The notes under the pieces are model-generated. The model did not search any database. It was not told the origin of the DNA and saw nothing but the letters and a program-made list of their open reading frames with translations. The translations under genes and the position numbers were made by a program. From an uncultured Bacteroides sp. (GTDB taxonomy: Bacteria > Bacteroidota > Bacteroidia > Bacteroidales > Bacteroidaceae): 64,000 bases of DNA. The DNA lies in NCBI RefSeq assembly GCF_958445495.1, contig NZ_CAUCSQ010000001.1, forward strand, positions 124,001 to 188,000. The letters are read 5' to 3'. Shown piece by piece: positions 19,274 to 27,148 of this stretch (positions are counted from its first letter, which is position 1; every line of letters begins with the position of its first letter).

Positions 19274-20446
19274 TTAACGCTTTTTAATTACGACTTGTTT
19301 TTTCGCCGCATCAATGGAAACTTTCACCGCGCCGATTTGGTTCAACTGTTCAACCGCCTCTTCCAAAGTGCCCGTGCGTTCGGCCCAGAAAGTGAAATGG
19401 TAAGATTCCGCCTCTTCATCCCTAAAGACAACCGTCACATTATACCAGCGCCCTAGAATCTGCATGATATCCAGGAGCTTGGTCTGTTCAAAATAAAACA
19501 AGTCTTCCGTCCATGCGGTAAACTCACGCAGGTTGACCTCTTTTATCACCACATTGGACAAGGAGTCATATTCCATATCCTGCCCCGGCACAAGGAGCTG
19601 CTGCCGGCTGGAAAGAGTATCCGACACCATCACGCTGCCTTCCACCAATGTCACATGCTTCCTTCCGCCCGGATACGAACGGATATTAAATTCCGTCCCC
19701 AAAGCCTGTGTCATGGTTTCGTGATGCTTCACGATAAAAGGTCGCGCCTTGTCCTGCGCCACCTTAAAGTAAGCCTCCCCCTCCAGCTCTACAGTCCGCG
19801 TCCCTTCCGCAAAAAAGGAAGGATAACTCAGACGGCTGTCGGCATTCAGCCATACGGCCGTACTGTCGCTCAACACCACCTTGATGCTCTTCCCGCGCGG
19901 AGTAGCCAACGTCAATCTCTTTGCAGCCGTCTTCACCGTGTCCCGCGTATAATCCAGCACTTTCTCATAAACGGACGCAGGCGCTTCCTTCCCGGTGTAC
20001 AAAAGAACCGGGGTAACCTTCTCTACGGCCTCGATAGCCACCAATGCATGCCCGTCCGCCGGACTGTCCGCCACACACCCCTCGATGGCCGCAGGCAACT
20101 CCTCACAGTCTTTGCCTTTATCATGGAAATAAAATCCGAGTAAGAAAACAATCGCCAACGAAGCGGCCGCGCCGACAGCCCCCATCCGGAGAAAACGGGT
20201 ACGGGCGGCCTTCTTTTTCCCCAGTCCGCCATTCCGCCTCTTCACGCGCTCCCATTGGGAACCGACATCAGGAATATTTTCCGGGGACACTCTCCAGGCG
20301 GCTTCCCGGCAATCACATAGCCCGACGAACCACTCCCCATGTTTTTCATCCTCATCCAGCCATTTCAGAAACTCTTCCGACTGCCTGAGCGCAGGTTCCT
20401 GCAAAGCCTCCCATACAAAATCCGGTATTTGGTTGATATCTATCAT
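19274..20446 (-). CDS. FecR family anti-sigma factor
   Basis: A 390-residue membrane protein: cytoplasmic N-terminus (about 1-85), one TM segment (MGAVGAAASLAIVFLLGFYF), a periplasmic FecR domain (about 165-290, LTLATPRGKSIKVVLSDST; LEGEAYFKVAQD) and a C-terminal DUF4974-like STN-binding domain (LLDIMQILGRWYNVTVVF). It should hold the ECF sigma factor upstream until SusC signals substrate. It sits 82 bp after the sigma gene and 166 bp before susC; the latter gap is a plausible place for the ECF-dependent promoter. Confidence 0.95.
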   Translation of the reverse strand: MIDINQIPDFVWEALQEPALRQSEEFLKWLDEDEKHGEWFVGLCDCREAAWRVSPENIPDVGSQWERVKRRNGGLGKKKAARTRFLRMGAVGAAASLAIVFLLGFYFHDKGKDCEELPAAIEGCVADSPADGHALVAIEAVEKVTPVLLYTGKEAPASVYEKVLDYTRDTVKTAAKRLTLATPRGKSIKVVLSDSTAVWLNADSRLSYPSFFAEGTRTVELEGEAYFKVAQDKARPFIVKHHETMTQALGTEFNIRSYPGGRKHVTLVEGSVMVSDTLSSRQQLLVPGQDMEYDSLSNVVIKEVNLREFTAWTEDLFYFEQTKLLDIMQILGRWYNVTVVFRDEEAESYHFTFWAERTGTLEEAVEQLNQIGAVKVSIDAAKKQVVIKKR

Positions 20447-20528
20447 GTTACTATCTTTTTTACTTATAACACGGTCTGTATTATTGAAAAGGTGACAAAC
20501 ATCATTTCTTTTTGTGCTTTATTAATAT

Positions 20529-21035
20529 TTACCTGTTACTCTTCTCCCGTAAGAATTGCAATGCCCTCATTATATGAGTCTTAACCGTATTCACGCTAAT
20601 ATGGAAATCTTCCGCCACTTCCTTATACTTCCTTCCTTTGAGAAAACACTCGTCAAACACCTTACGGGTCTGGAACGGCAACAGTTCTATTCCCTCCATG
20701 ATTCGGTTTATTTTCCGCTCATGCTCAATCACCTCCTGTATGGAACGCCCGTACCATTCTTCCAGATGAATGTTAGACCGGTTTTTCTGTTCCACTTCCT
20801 TATGCCGCAGATAATCGATGCAATTGTTCCGCACCAGGGCATACAACAACGGCAAAGGCGATGTCTCCAGGTTCAGCCGGTCATACTTTTCCCAAAAATA
20901 ACAAAATACATCATTCGTAATATCCGCAGCGCATTCCGTATCATTCACCATCCGGTGTGCATAATAAAATAATTCCCGATAATGTGCTTTGAATATAGCC
21001 TCGTAGTATTTGTCTTTTGGCAGCCCTTTCTTCAT
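20529..21035 (-). CDS. ECF-type RNA polymerase sigma factor
   Basis: A 168-residue sigma factor with region 2 (YYEAIFKAHYRELFYYAHRM; DITNDVFCYFWEKYD) and region 4 (LLPFQTRKVFDECFLKGRKY; VAEDFHISVNTVKTHI helix-turn-helix). It is of the Bacteroides expansion type that pairs with FecR-like anti-sigma factors. It is first in the minus-strand sigma-FecR-SusC-SusD order, so it should switch on the transporter genes when substrate is present. The start at 21035 lies 23 bp downstream of TAATTTTG. Confidence 0.95.
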   Translation of the reverse strand: MKKGLPKDKYYEAIFKAHYRELFYYAHRMVNDTECAADITNDVFCYFWEKYDRLNLETSPLPLLYALVRNNCIDYLRHKEVEQKNRSNIHLEEWYGRSIQEVIEHERKINRIMEGIELLPFQTRKVFDECFLKGRKYKEVAEDFHISVNTVKTHIMRALQFLREKSNR

Positions 21036-21058
21036 TCCTTCTTCTTACATTAGCAACG

Positions 21059-21066
21059 CAAAATTA
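21059..21066 (-). promoter_or_regulatory. Bacteroides -7 promoter element of the ECF sigma/FecR genes
   Basis: TAATTTTG on the minus strand, 23 bp upstream of the sigma start at 21035, fits TAnnTTTG. Confidence 0.55.
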
Positions 21067-21214
21067 CATAAAATTATTGATTCATGGCTGTATCTCCTAA
21101 AAATAAAGAATATTCTATTCCCATATTGCCGATAACGGTGATAAAATGACAGAGGAAACTCCTGATATGCAGAAGTCCCGTCCCAAGCAGGCGGGCGGCG
21201 CAACAAGCATGCCC

Positions 21215-21904
21215 CTATTTTGTCCGGACAACCGCCGAATCTCCGTAAGCCCTCAACACCTCCAGCGTACGTTCACGGCGTTCCCGTCCTTTCCTGTCCC
21301 AGAAGTTTTTCGTAAAAACAGCCATCAGGTCAAGCCCGCCGATGGCTCCTCCATTGATATACACCCCGCTGTGCCCTATCGGGATAGGGTCGTCCGACGC
21401 TACCGTACTCACCATCCTCCCATTGGCGCGTTCGCCCAACAGGCAGACACGCACGCCGGCAGCCCGTATCTCCTCCAGGGAATTGCGCGCGCCTCCCTCC
21501 AACGGGCGACGGGCACGGTTGGTATATGACCTCTGGGTACGCAACTCATAGAACGGGTCTCCCCGCCAGGTGTTCTTGTCTACCCTTATCTTCTTCTGGT
21601 AGACCGGGTCCCAGTTATAACGGGTATTGGCAGTATAAGGCCTTAAAGTCAACTGCAACTTCGGTCTGGGCAAAGCCTCAGGAAGCGATTCGTCAGGCAA
21701 CATCCAGCCCTTCTCTTCAGACATCCGCGGACTCCCCGCCGCACCGCCGAAATCAATCTGCCTGACTGCTTTCGGATTCAGTTTCAGCTCTTTACCGCTT
21801 TCCAGCAGTTTCTGCAAATTCAGCGAATCCCTGGCAGACCATTGGGCATAGCACGCCCCTGTCAGCAGCAATGACACTGCCGATATAAACAAACGTTTCC
21901 TCAT
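21215..21904 (-). CDS. Secreted protein of unknown function (DUF4858-like)
   Basis: A 229-residue protein with signal peptide MRKRLFISAVSLLLTGACYA followed by QWSARDSLNLQKLLESG. It is rich in Arg, with no catalytic motif that I recognise; it resembles the small Bacteroidales DUF4858 group from memory only. It is the last gene of the second sigma-factor operon, 36 bp after the lipoprotein gene, so it is probably co-regulated with the barrel protein. Confidence 0.7.
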   Translation of the reverse strand: MRKRLFISAVSLLLTGACYAQWSARDSLNLQKLLESGKELKLNPKAVRQIDFGGAAGSPRMSEEKGWMLPDESLPEALPRPKLQLTLRPYTANTRYNWDPVYQKKIRVDKNTWRGDPFYELRTQRSYTNRARRPLEGGARNSLEEIRAAGVRVCLLGERANGRMVSTVASDDPIPIGHSGVYINGGAIGGLDLMAVFTKNFWDRKGRERRERTLEVLRAYGDSAVVRTK

Positions 21905-21940
21905 GTTATTGTTTTTTATTTCCCGAAAGCCTCCCTTTTC

Positions 21941-22471
21941 TTACCACCAACGATAGCCTGTTCCGCAAAGCGGCTCGTCATAACACGGGTCAATCGTCCA
22001 CGGGGTCTTCGGATATTGCCTTTCCTCCCACCAGCGGCGGTAACAGGCAACGGCGTCAAGCACTTCCTCATCCGTCAGGAAATAGATGGCTTCATAATTC
22101 TCGGCATTAGCCAGCACCATTTTACAGCCCAACGAAGGAGGCGTCCCCTGGCGGATATATTCAACCACCCAAAGCATGCACTCGCCCAAACGGATTTTAC
22201 CGTTATTCATGTTATATACCGACGGGAAAGAAGGGATAACGGTGAGCTCTTCCGCATATTTCAAAAGTTCGGGAATATCCTCCTCCGTAAAATGAGGCAC
22301 TTCCACCACTCCCTTGTCATTCTTCATTTTATATGTACCCGCTTTCAACTGCTTCACAAAAAGGGCAACGTCCGGATTGTCATAATCCATTTCCTCGCTG
22401 CTGCATCCGGTAACGGACACAATCAGGCAAACCGCCATCCACAGCATCACAAGTGTTTTTTTCATTTTCAT
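21941..22471 (-). CDS. Lipoprotein of unknown function (DUF4943-like)
   Basis: A 176-residue lipoprotein beginning MKMKKTLVMLWMAVCLIVSV, with lipobox VTGC then SSEEMDYDN. The body (VPHFTEEDIPELLKYAEE; NGKIRLGECMLWVVEYIRQG) recalls the DUF4943 family of Bacteroides, and it ends CGTGYRWW. Function unknown. The ATG at 22471 is preferred because it begins the signal peptide and leaves only 5 bp after the stop of the barrel gene; an alternative ATG is at 22465. Confidence 0.75.
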   Translation of the reverse strand: MKMKKTLVMLWMAVCLIVSVTGCSSEEMDYDNPDVALFVKQLKAGTYKMKNDKGVVEVPHFTEEDIPELLKYAEELTVIPSFPSVYNMNNGKIRLGECMLWVVEYIRQGTPPSLGCKMVLANAENYEAIYFLTDEEVLDAVACYRRWWEERQYPKTPWTIDPCYDEPLCGTGYRWW

Positions 22472-22476
22472 TAGAA

Positions 22477-23523
22477 TTAATACGTCATGCGGAGTCCGCA
22501 AAGTAAATTAAAGTTCGTCGGCCGTTTGGTGCGTACCGTAGCCAGTTTCGAATCAGTCTTGAAATGATGGGAAACACCGGGTTCGGCAAACAACGCCAGG
22601 CGGTCGTTAATCTTATAATTGATTCCGATACCGGCCGTCAATGCCAGTTGGACAGGTTCTTCCTTAAAACCATTGTCCGGCGCGCCGGCTATGCATTTAT
22701 CCGCAACGCCTCCCACCGTAGCATAAATGCCGACTTTCCTCGTATCCGCCAAGGTAACGTTAATCTTCACCGGGATGCCCAGATAATGCAAATGTTGTCC
22801 TGCCGAACGAAGATTCGAATAAAGCAGCCCGGTTTCTATGCCCAGGTATTCATTGATTTTCCTCTCTACCGTCACCCCTGCCGAAACCGGCATCTTGTAT
22901 GCGCCGTGGTCTGAGGGAAGCGCCGTTCCTGCCTGCACCTTCACCGCCCAGCGGTTTTTTTTCACAGCCGCCTCCCGCACCGCCGGTCCGGCCGGCTCTT
23001 CTTGCGAGGCGGGAGCTTCCATATTTCCGTTCGCAGCCTGCCAGTAAGTGTGATGCCCCCGGTTTCCGTACCGTTCCCCGCTTCCGGCAGAAGCGGTTGC
23101 CGAGAAAGAGAACTCCATGGAGAAAGTGACGGAAAGCGAATCCTCCTCTCCCGCATATTGGGAGAACATGCCGTAAGATTTGGGAGCCGGCTTGGGCAAT
23201 ACCGGTTCCACCGGCAACGGCAACTGGTTGACACGCACCCCGTCACCGTCCATCTGTCCTCCGCCCGTCACGGCTATCTTGGTAAACGCTTCTTCCATCT
23301 CTTCCTTCGGAGAGAAATACAAGAAGGTGGCCGATGATGCGGCAAGCACAAGCAGCACGGACGCCGCAGCCGCCACACGGAAGAACAGCAACCGACGACG
23401 CTGCTGGCAAGCCACGGGAATGTCCCGCGAGAGTTCTTCCCAGAAACCTTCCCGGACACTCATCTCCGCATCAGCGAGACGGGTGCGGAACAGGCCGGTT
23501 ATTTCATCATTTTCTTTCTTCAT
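22477..23523 (-). CDS. Anti-sigma-like N-terminus and TM segment fused to an outer-membrane beta-barrel
   Basis: A 348-residue protein in three parts. Residues 1-42 are a charged cytoplasmic-type segment (LFRTRLADAEMSVREGFWEE). Residues ~43-70 are a single hydrophobic helix (FFRVAAAASVLLVLAASSAT). A long low-complexity linker follows, and residues ~190-348 form a small porin/OmpA-like barrel (WAVKVQAGTALPS; IGIETGLLYSN-type strands; terminal FNLLCGLRMTY with aromatic end). It begins inside the 3' end of the ECF sigma gene (17-bp overlap), the usual place of an anti-sigma factor. It may therefore sense the outer membrane directly and restrain the sigma factor. Confidence 0.82.
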   Translation of the reverse strand: MKKENDEITGLFRTRLADAEMSVREGFWEELSRDIPVACQQRRRLLFFRVAAAASVLLVLAASSATFLYFSPKEEMEEAFTKIAVTGGGQMDGDGVRVNQLPLPVEPVLPKPAPKSYGMFSQYAGEEDSLSVTFSMEFSFSATASAGSGERYGNRGHHTYWQAANGNMEAPASQEEPAGPAVREAAVKKNRWAVKVQAGTALPSDHGAYKMPVSAGVTVERKINEYLGIETGLLYSNLRSAGQHLHYLGIPVKINVTLADTRKVGIYATVGGVADKCIAGAPDNGFKEEPVQLALTAGIGINYKINDRLALFAEPGVSHHFKTDSKLATVRTKRPTNFNLLCGLRMTY

Positions 23524-24064
23524 GATTCCTATACTCTTTAATTCTTTTCGCTAACAAATATTTGGCACGGTGCAACTGTGAAGTAGACGAGTGCTCTTTG
23601 ATATGGAGTATCCCCGCTATTTCCTTATGCGACTTCTCTTCAAACACATAAAGGTTGAAAACGGTTCGGCAACCATCCGGCAATTCGGCAATAAAAGCCA
23701 TCAACTGCTCTTCGGAAATTCCAGCCCCTCCTCCCGAATCCGATATATCCGGTATATCGGGAAGCTGCTCTTCATGCACTACCAACTGGCTGACTCGCTT
23801 CTCCCGTCGCAGGAAATCGAGTGATTGAGTAACCATCACCCGGGTAATCCATGTACAAAGTGAAGACTCACCCCGGAACGAAAAGTTGGTAAAAATCTTG
23901 ATGAAACCGTCATGCAGTACATCGTGCGCCGCATCCATATCGCCCGTATAGCGGAAACATACCGCCAGCATCTGTTTGGAATAGAGGGTGTAAAGTTCCT
24001 TTCGGGCTGAATCCTTTCCTGCCCGACAGCCCTTTATAAGTTCTATCTCGTTTTCCAAAGTCAA
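23507..24064 (-). CDS. ECF-type RNA polymerase sigma factor (TTG start)
   Basis: A 185-residue sigma factor: region 2 (CRAGKDSARKELYTLYSKQM; DAAHDVLHDGFIKIFTN) and region 4 (ELPDGCRTVFNLYVFEEKSH; IAGILHIKEHSSTSQLHRAK). There is no in-frame ATG before residue 31 and a stop lies directly upstream, so translation must start at the TTG at 24064 or the TTG two codons later. It heads a four-gene operon with the barrel fusion and two secreted proteins. Confidence 0.93.
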   Translation of the reverse strand: MTLENEIELIKGCRAGKDSARKELYTLYSKQMLAVCFRYTGDMDAAHDVLHDGFIKIFTNFSFRGESSLCTWITRVMVTQSLDFLRREKRVSQLVVHEEQLPDIPDISDSGGGAGISEEQLMAFIAELPDGCRTVFNLYVFEEKSHKEIAGILHIKEHSSTSQLHRAKYLLAKRIKEYRNHEERK

Positions 24065-24190
24065 TTACTTTTTTTAAAATCGAACGTATGTCTGCGTCGT
24101 TTGCTCATTAGACGCGAGAGTTTGAGGAATGCTGCAAGGAATATTGCTAAAAGAAGTTAAAGGATAGAAATAATAAACGGGAAAGAAAAA

Positions 24191-24279
24191 ACGGTGAACG
24201 ATAAACGGTAAATGATGAACAAAGCTGCGCATAATCATGCTACAAAATATCCACCGTTTACTGTTTATCGTTCACCGCT
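24191..24279 (-). terminator. Long inverted repeat downstream of nadC
   Basis: The left arm around 24191-24214 (cggtgaacgataaacggtaa) pairs with 24251-24279 over about 24 positions, with few mismatches. A further partial copy (agttcaccgctta) continues to about 24295. It lies between the nadC stop and the next sigma gene on the same strand, so a terminator or RNA 3' end is likely. Confidence 0.6.
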
Positions 24280-24303
24280 TACAGTTCACCGCTTATTATA
24301 CTA

Positions 24304-25152
24304 TCAGCATGCTTTGAAACTCATGTCCAGTCCTTTCACTGAATGAGTCAAAGCTCCTACAGAGATGAAGTCTACGCCACATTCGGCATACTCACGAAGA
24401 GTATCAAAGGTGATACCACCCGAAGATTCGGTTTCGTATTTGCCTGCTACCATCTCTACTGCTTTCTTTGTCATTTCGGGAGTGAAGTTATCAAACATGA
24501 TACGGTCTACTCCGCCGAGATCAAGAACTTGCTGCAGTTCGTCGAAGCTGCGGACTTCTATTTCTATTTTCAGGTCTTTACCTTTTTCCTTGCAATATTC
24601 TTTGGCACGAGTGATTGCTTTGTCGATACCTCCGGCAAAGTCCACATGATTGTCTTTCAGAAGAATCATGTCGAACAGACCAATACGATGGTTTACTCCG
24701 CCACCGATTTTCACTGCCATTTTTTCGAGGATACGCATACCGGGAGTTGTTTTGCGGGTATCAAGCACACGGGTATTTGTTCCTTCCAATACCTTTGCAT
24801 ATTTACGCGTCATTGTTGCAATACCGCTCATACGCTGCATCACGTTCAACATCAGGCGTTCGGTTTGAAGTAAAGATTGCACTTTTCCTTCCACTACCAT
24901 TGCTACATCACCCGGTTTCACTTCTGTTCCGTCATTAATAAACACTTCCACTTTCATGGTAGGATCAAAACGGTTGAAGATTTCTTTAGCTACTTCGATG
25001 CCAGCCAACACACCGGCTTCTTTGATAAGCAATTTTGATTTTCCCATTGCCGTAGCGGGAATACATGAAAGGGTGGTATGATCGCCATCACCTATATCTT
25101 CTGCAAAAGCAAGATCGATCAACTTGTCGATCAGTTCTTTTTCCTTATTCAT
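24304..25152 (-). CDS. nadC: Nicotinate-nucleotide pyrophosphorylase (carboxylating)
   Basis: A 282-residue cytoplasmic enzyme making nicotinate mononucleotide from quinolinate and PRPP in NAD synthesis. Visible family signatures are EDIGDGDHTT, LNVMQRMSGIATMTRKY, LDTRKTTPGMRILEK (quinolinate and PRPP contacts), KIGGGVNHRIGLFDMILLKD and FISVGALTHS near the C-terminus. The ATG at 25152 (MNKEKELID) overlaps the DUF4783 gene by 8 bp, so the pair is coupled. Length and motifs are complete. Confidence 0.97.
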   Translation of the reverse strand: MNKEKELIDKLIDLAFAEDIGDGDHTTLSCIPATAMGKSKLLIKEAGVLAGIEVAKEIFNRFDPTMKVEVFINDGTEVKPGDVAMVVEGKVQSLLQTERLMLNVMQRMSGIATMTRKYAKVLEGTNTRVLDTRKTTPGMRILEKMAVKIGGGVNHRIGLFDMILLKDNHVDFAGGIDKAITRAKEYCKEKGKDLKIEIEVRSFDELQQVLDLGGVDRIMFDNFTPEMTKKAVEMVAGKYETESSGGITFDTLREYAECGVDFISVGALTHSVKGLDMSFKAC

Positions 25153-25537
25153 TGATCTTGTCAATTCTTATTTGATGTATTAAATATTGATTCTGCACTT
25201 TCTTCAGGAAGCAGTTCACACGAAAGTTCCCATTAGTAGTAGCCAACGTACCGATAACGAAACTCGATTCGTCCCGTTTTCCCTGATGGTTCACATTAAA
25301 TCCGCTGACTTTATTCTTCGTAAAGAATTCCTGCATCGCAGCTGTTGCTTTCTGTTTGTCAACGTTTGTCGAGCGACCTTGGAGCACCAGGTTTACCTTG
25401 TCCCCCATATACTTACTTAGCTCTTGCGAGCTTCCTCTTTTAAATGCCGTAATCACTCCTGCCGGTATCTCTTGCGCCATTAGCAACGAGAGGGAAAGAA
25501 GCAATGCGGTCATTCCTACGAGCACTCGTTTTTTCAT
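25145..25537 (-). CDS. DUF4783 family secreted protein
   Basis: A 130-residue protein with signal peptide MKKRVLVGMTALLLSLSLLM and a small NTF2/cystatin-like body (VITAFKRGSSQELSKYMGDK; FVIGTLATTNGNFRVNCFL). This matches the Bacteroidetes DUF4783 group, which is typically coded next to nadC as here. The function is unknown. It has its own TACCTTTG promoter element and overlaps nadC by 8 bp. Confidence 0.88.
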   Translation of the reverse strand: MKKRVLVGMTALLLSLSLLMAQEIPAGVITAFKRGSSQELSKYMGDKVNLVLQGRSTNVDKQKATAAMQEFFTKNKVSGFNVNHQGKRDESSFVIGTLATTNGNFRVNCFLKKVQNQYLIHQIRIDKINE

Positions 25538-25592
25538 AATTACAAGCTTTTAAGTTGAAGTTTAAAGGCTTAAACTTTCAACTAATGATAGG

Positions 25593-25600
25593 CAAAGGTA
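25593..25600 (-). promoter_or_regulatory. Bacteroides -7 promoter element of DUF4783-nadC
   Basis: TACCTTTG on the minus strand, 55 bp upstream of the ATG at 25537. Confidence 0.6.
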
Positions 25601-25632
25601 AGCATTAATTGCAGAATAACATAAAAAATGCC

Positions 25633-25640
25633 TATTTTTG
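25633..25640 (+). promoter_or_regulatory. Bacteroides -7 promoter element of rlmH
   Basis: TATTTTTG, 24 bp upstream of the rlmH ATG at 25665; divergent from the DUF4783 promoter about 35 bp away. Confidence 0.6.
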
Positions 25641-25664
25641 TGCATTAATCAGAATCACAGGCGC

Positions 25665-26138
25665 ATGAAAACAATCCTGCTCGTCGTAGGACGAACCGTA
25701 GAACAACATTATATCACTGCTATCAATGATTATATACAACGTACAAAGCGTTATATCAGCTTCGACATGGAGGTGATTCCGGAATTGAAAAATACGAAAA
25801 GCCTTTCGACGGAAGTGCAGAAGGAGAAGGAAGGGGAACTGATTCTCAAAGCGCTCCAACCGGGGGATGTAGTGGTGCTGCTCGATGAGCACGGAAAGGA
25901 AATGCGTTCCCTTGAATTTGCCGAATATATGAAACGGAAGATGAATACGGTCAACAAACGGCTGGTTTTCATCATCGGGGGGCCTTACGGCTTTTCCGAA
26001 AAGGTCTATCAGGCCGCCCATGAGAAAATATCAATGTCGAAGATGACTTTTTCACACCAGATGATACGGCTGATATTCGCGGAACAGGTCTACCGGGCAA
26101 TGACGATATTGAACGGGGGGCCGTATCACCACGAGTAA
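25665..26138 (+). CDS. rlmH: 23S rRNA (pseudouridine1915-N3)-methyltransferase RlmH
   Basis: A 157-residue SPOUT methyltransferase. It begins MKTILLVVGRT, shows LLDEHGKEMRSLEFAEYM in the middle, and has the SAM-binding knot FIIGGPYGFSEKVYQ and SKMTFSHQMIRLIFAEQVYR at the C-terminus, all typical of RlmH, with the usual length. It modifies helix 69 of 23S rRNA. The open frame extends nine codons further upstream, but those overlap the promoter, so the ATG at 25665 is chosen. Confidence 0.97.
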   Translation: MKTILLVVGRTVEQHYITAINDYIQRTKRYISFDMEVIPELKNTKSLSTEVQKEKEGELILKALQPGDVVVLLDEHGKEMRSLEFAEYMKRKMNTVNKRLVFIIGGPYGFSEKVYQAAHEKISMSKMTFSHQMIRLIFAEQVYRAMTILNGGPYHHE

Positions 26139-26164
26139 AACTTATTCCGCGCTGTCGCCGCCGG

Positions 26165-26620
26165 TTACTCCCTGCCCGCCAAACGCTGTTCCGCCAGTTG
26201 TTCGAACTTAGTCCCCGGCCGCCCGTAATTGGCATACGGATAGATGGAAATGCCTCCGCGGGGGGTAAAGATGCCGGTCACTTCGATGTATTTGGGATTC
26301 ATCAGCCTGATGAGGTCTTTCATGATGATATTCACGCAATCTTCATGGAAAGCTCCATGATTGCGGAAACTGAAAAGATACAGTTTCAAGCTCTTGCTTT
26401 CCACCATTTTCATATCGGGAATGTAGCTGATGCGTATTTCGGCGAAGTCCGGCTGTCCGGTAATCGGACACAGGCTCGTGAACTCCGGGCAGTTAAAACG
26501 TACCCAGTAATCATTTTCAGGATGCTTGTTGTCAAAAGCTTCCAGTACTTCAGGAGCATAATTCTGCTTATACTCGGTTTTTCTTCCTAATAAGGAAAGT
26601 TGGTCTTTTAATTCAGTCAT
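26165..26620 (-). CDS. queF: NADPH-dependent 7-cyano-7-deazaguanine reductase QueF
   Basis: A 151-residue unimodular QueF that reduces preQ0 to preQ1 in queuosine synthesis. Visible are EFTSLCPITGQPDFAEIRI with the catalytic Cys and catalytic Asp, the QueF motif ESKSLKLYLFSFRNHGAFHE, and FTPRGGISIYPYA. It starts at the ATG at 26620 (MTELKDQ); an ATG two codons upstream is possible. queC and a precursor transporter are coded upstream on the same strand, separated by a 530-bp repeat-rich spacer. Confidence 0.97.
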   Translation of the reverse strand: MTELKDQLSLLGRKTEYKQNYAPEVLEAFDNKHPENDYWVRFNCPEFTSLCPITGQPDFAEIRISYIPDMKMVESKSLKLYLFSFRNHGAFHEDCVNIIMKDLIRLMNPKYIEVTGIFTPRGGISIYPYANYGRPGTKFEQLAEQRLAGRE

Positions 26621-26778
26621 TATCATTTGTTTATTACAATCTCTGCCTTAAATGAAAAATGCATTTTCTCTTTTACCTGCCGCCATCCAATCCCAAAAGG
26701 CTTATTTAACAGCCGGTCTTGTCCTGTTATACTACAACTTTATCCGGACACTAAAAGGCTACGCCGTGTTTCACCACC

Positions 26779-26927
26779 TGAAACAAAGTGTTTCATTACT
26801 TGAAACTGTAGTTTCAAGCGCTAGAAACTAAAGTTTCATCCTAGTGGAAACTATGGTTTCATTCTGTTGAAACTATAGTTTCTCGCCGACGAAACTAGAG
26901 TTTCTCACCGATGAAACAACGGTGTCA
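26779..26927. repeat. Array of seven imperfect palindromes with 22-23-bp period
   Basis: Units of the form gaaactNNagtttc start at 26779, 26801, 26823, 26846, 26868, 26890 and 26912. Each is a 16-17-bp dyad separated by 5-7 bp of variable sequence. Outer units are less perfect (gaaacaaagtgtttc, gaaacaacggtgtc) and a half-unit (gtttca) precedes the first. The period is about two helical turns, so bound dimers would line up on one DNA face. It lies in the spacer between queC and queF. Confidence 0.85.
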
Positions 26928-26989
26928 AGCTATTGGAACAAATCTAAGCCTTATGCATCCCCGGAGGAAAGCCGCTGCCATTTATCAGC

Positions 26990-27118
26990 CGGAGCTTACC
27001 GGCAGCAACAGATGTGACGGCAAAATACCGGGTTTAGCTGCTGTCACCGCTTGCTGTCACAATCTATATATTTTATAATCAAGCATTTATCGGCAACAAT
27101 GTGACAGATGACAGCAAA
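26990..27118. repeat. Inverted-repeat cluster built on tgtgacag/ctgtcaca
   Basis: Several copies of GTGACRG and its complement (gatgtgacgg, gctgctgtcacc, ttgctgtcacaa, aatgtgacagatgacagcaa). They can pair into hairpins immediately downstream of the queC stop on the minus strand. Likely a transcript end or RNA structure; no coding potential is seen. Confidence 0.5.
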
Positions 27119-27148
27119 AAATACATTTTTAATCTCCAGGTAGAGATA

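Noticed and set aside
26779..26927. CRISPR array
   Set aside because: Units are palindromes of 16-17 bp with spacers of 5-7 bp, far too short for CRISPR, and no cas genes are nearby.
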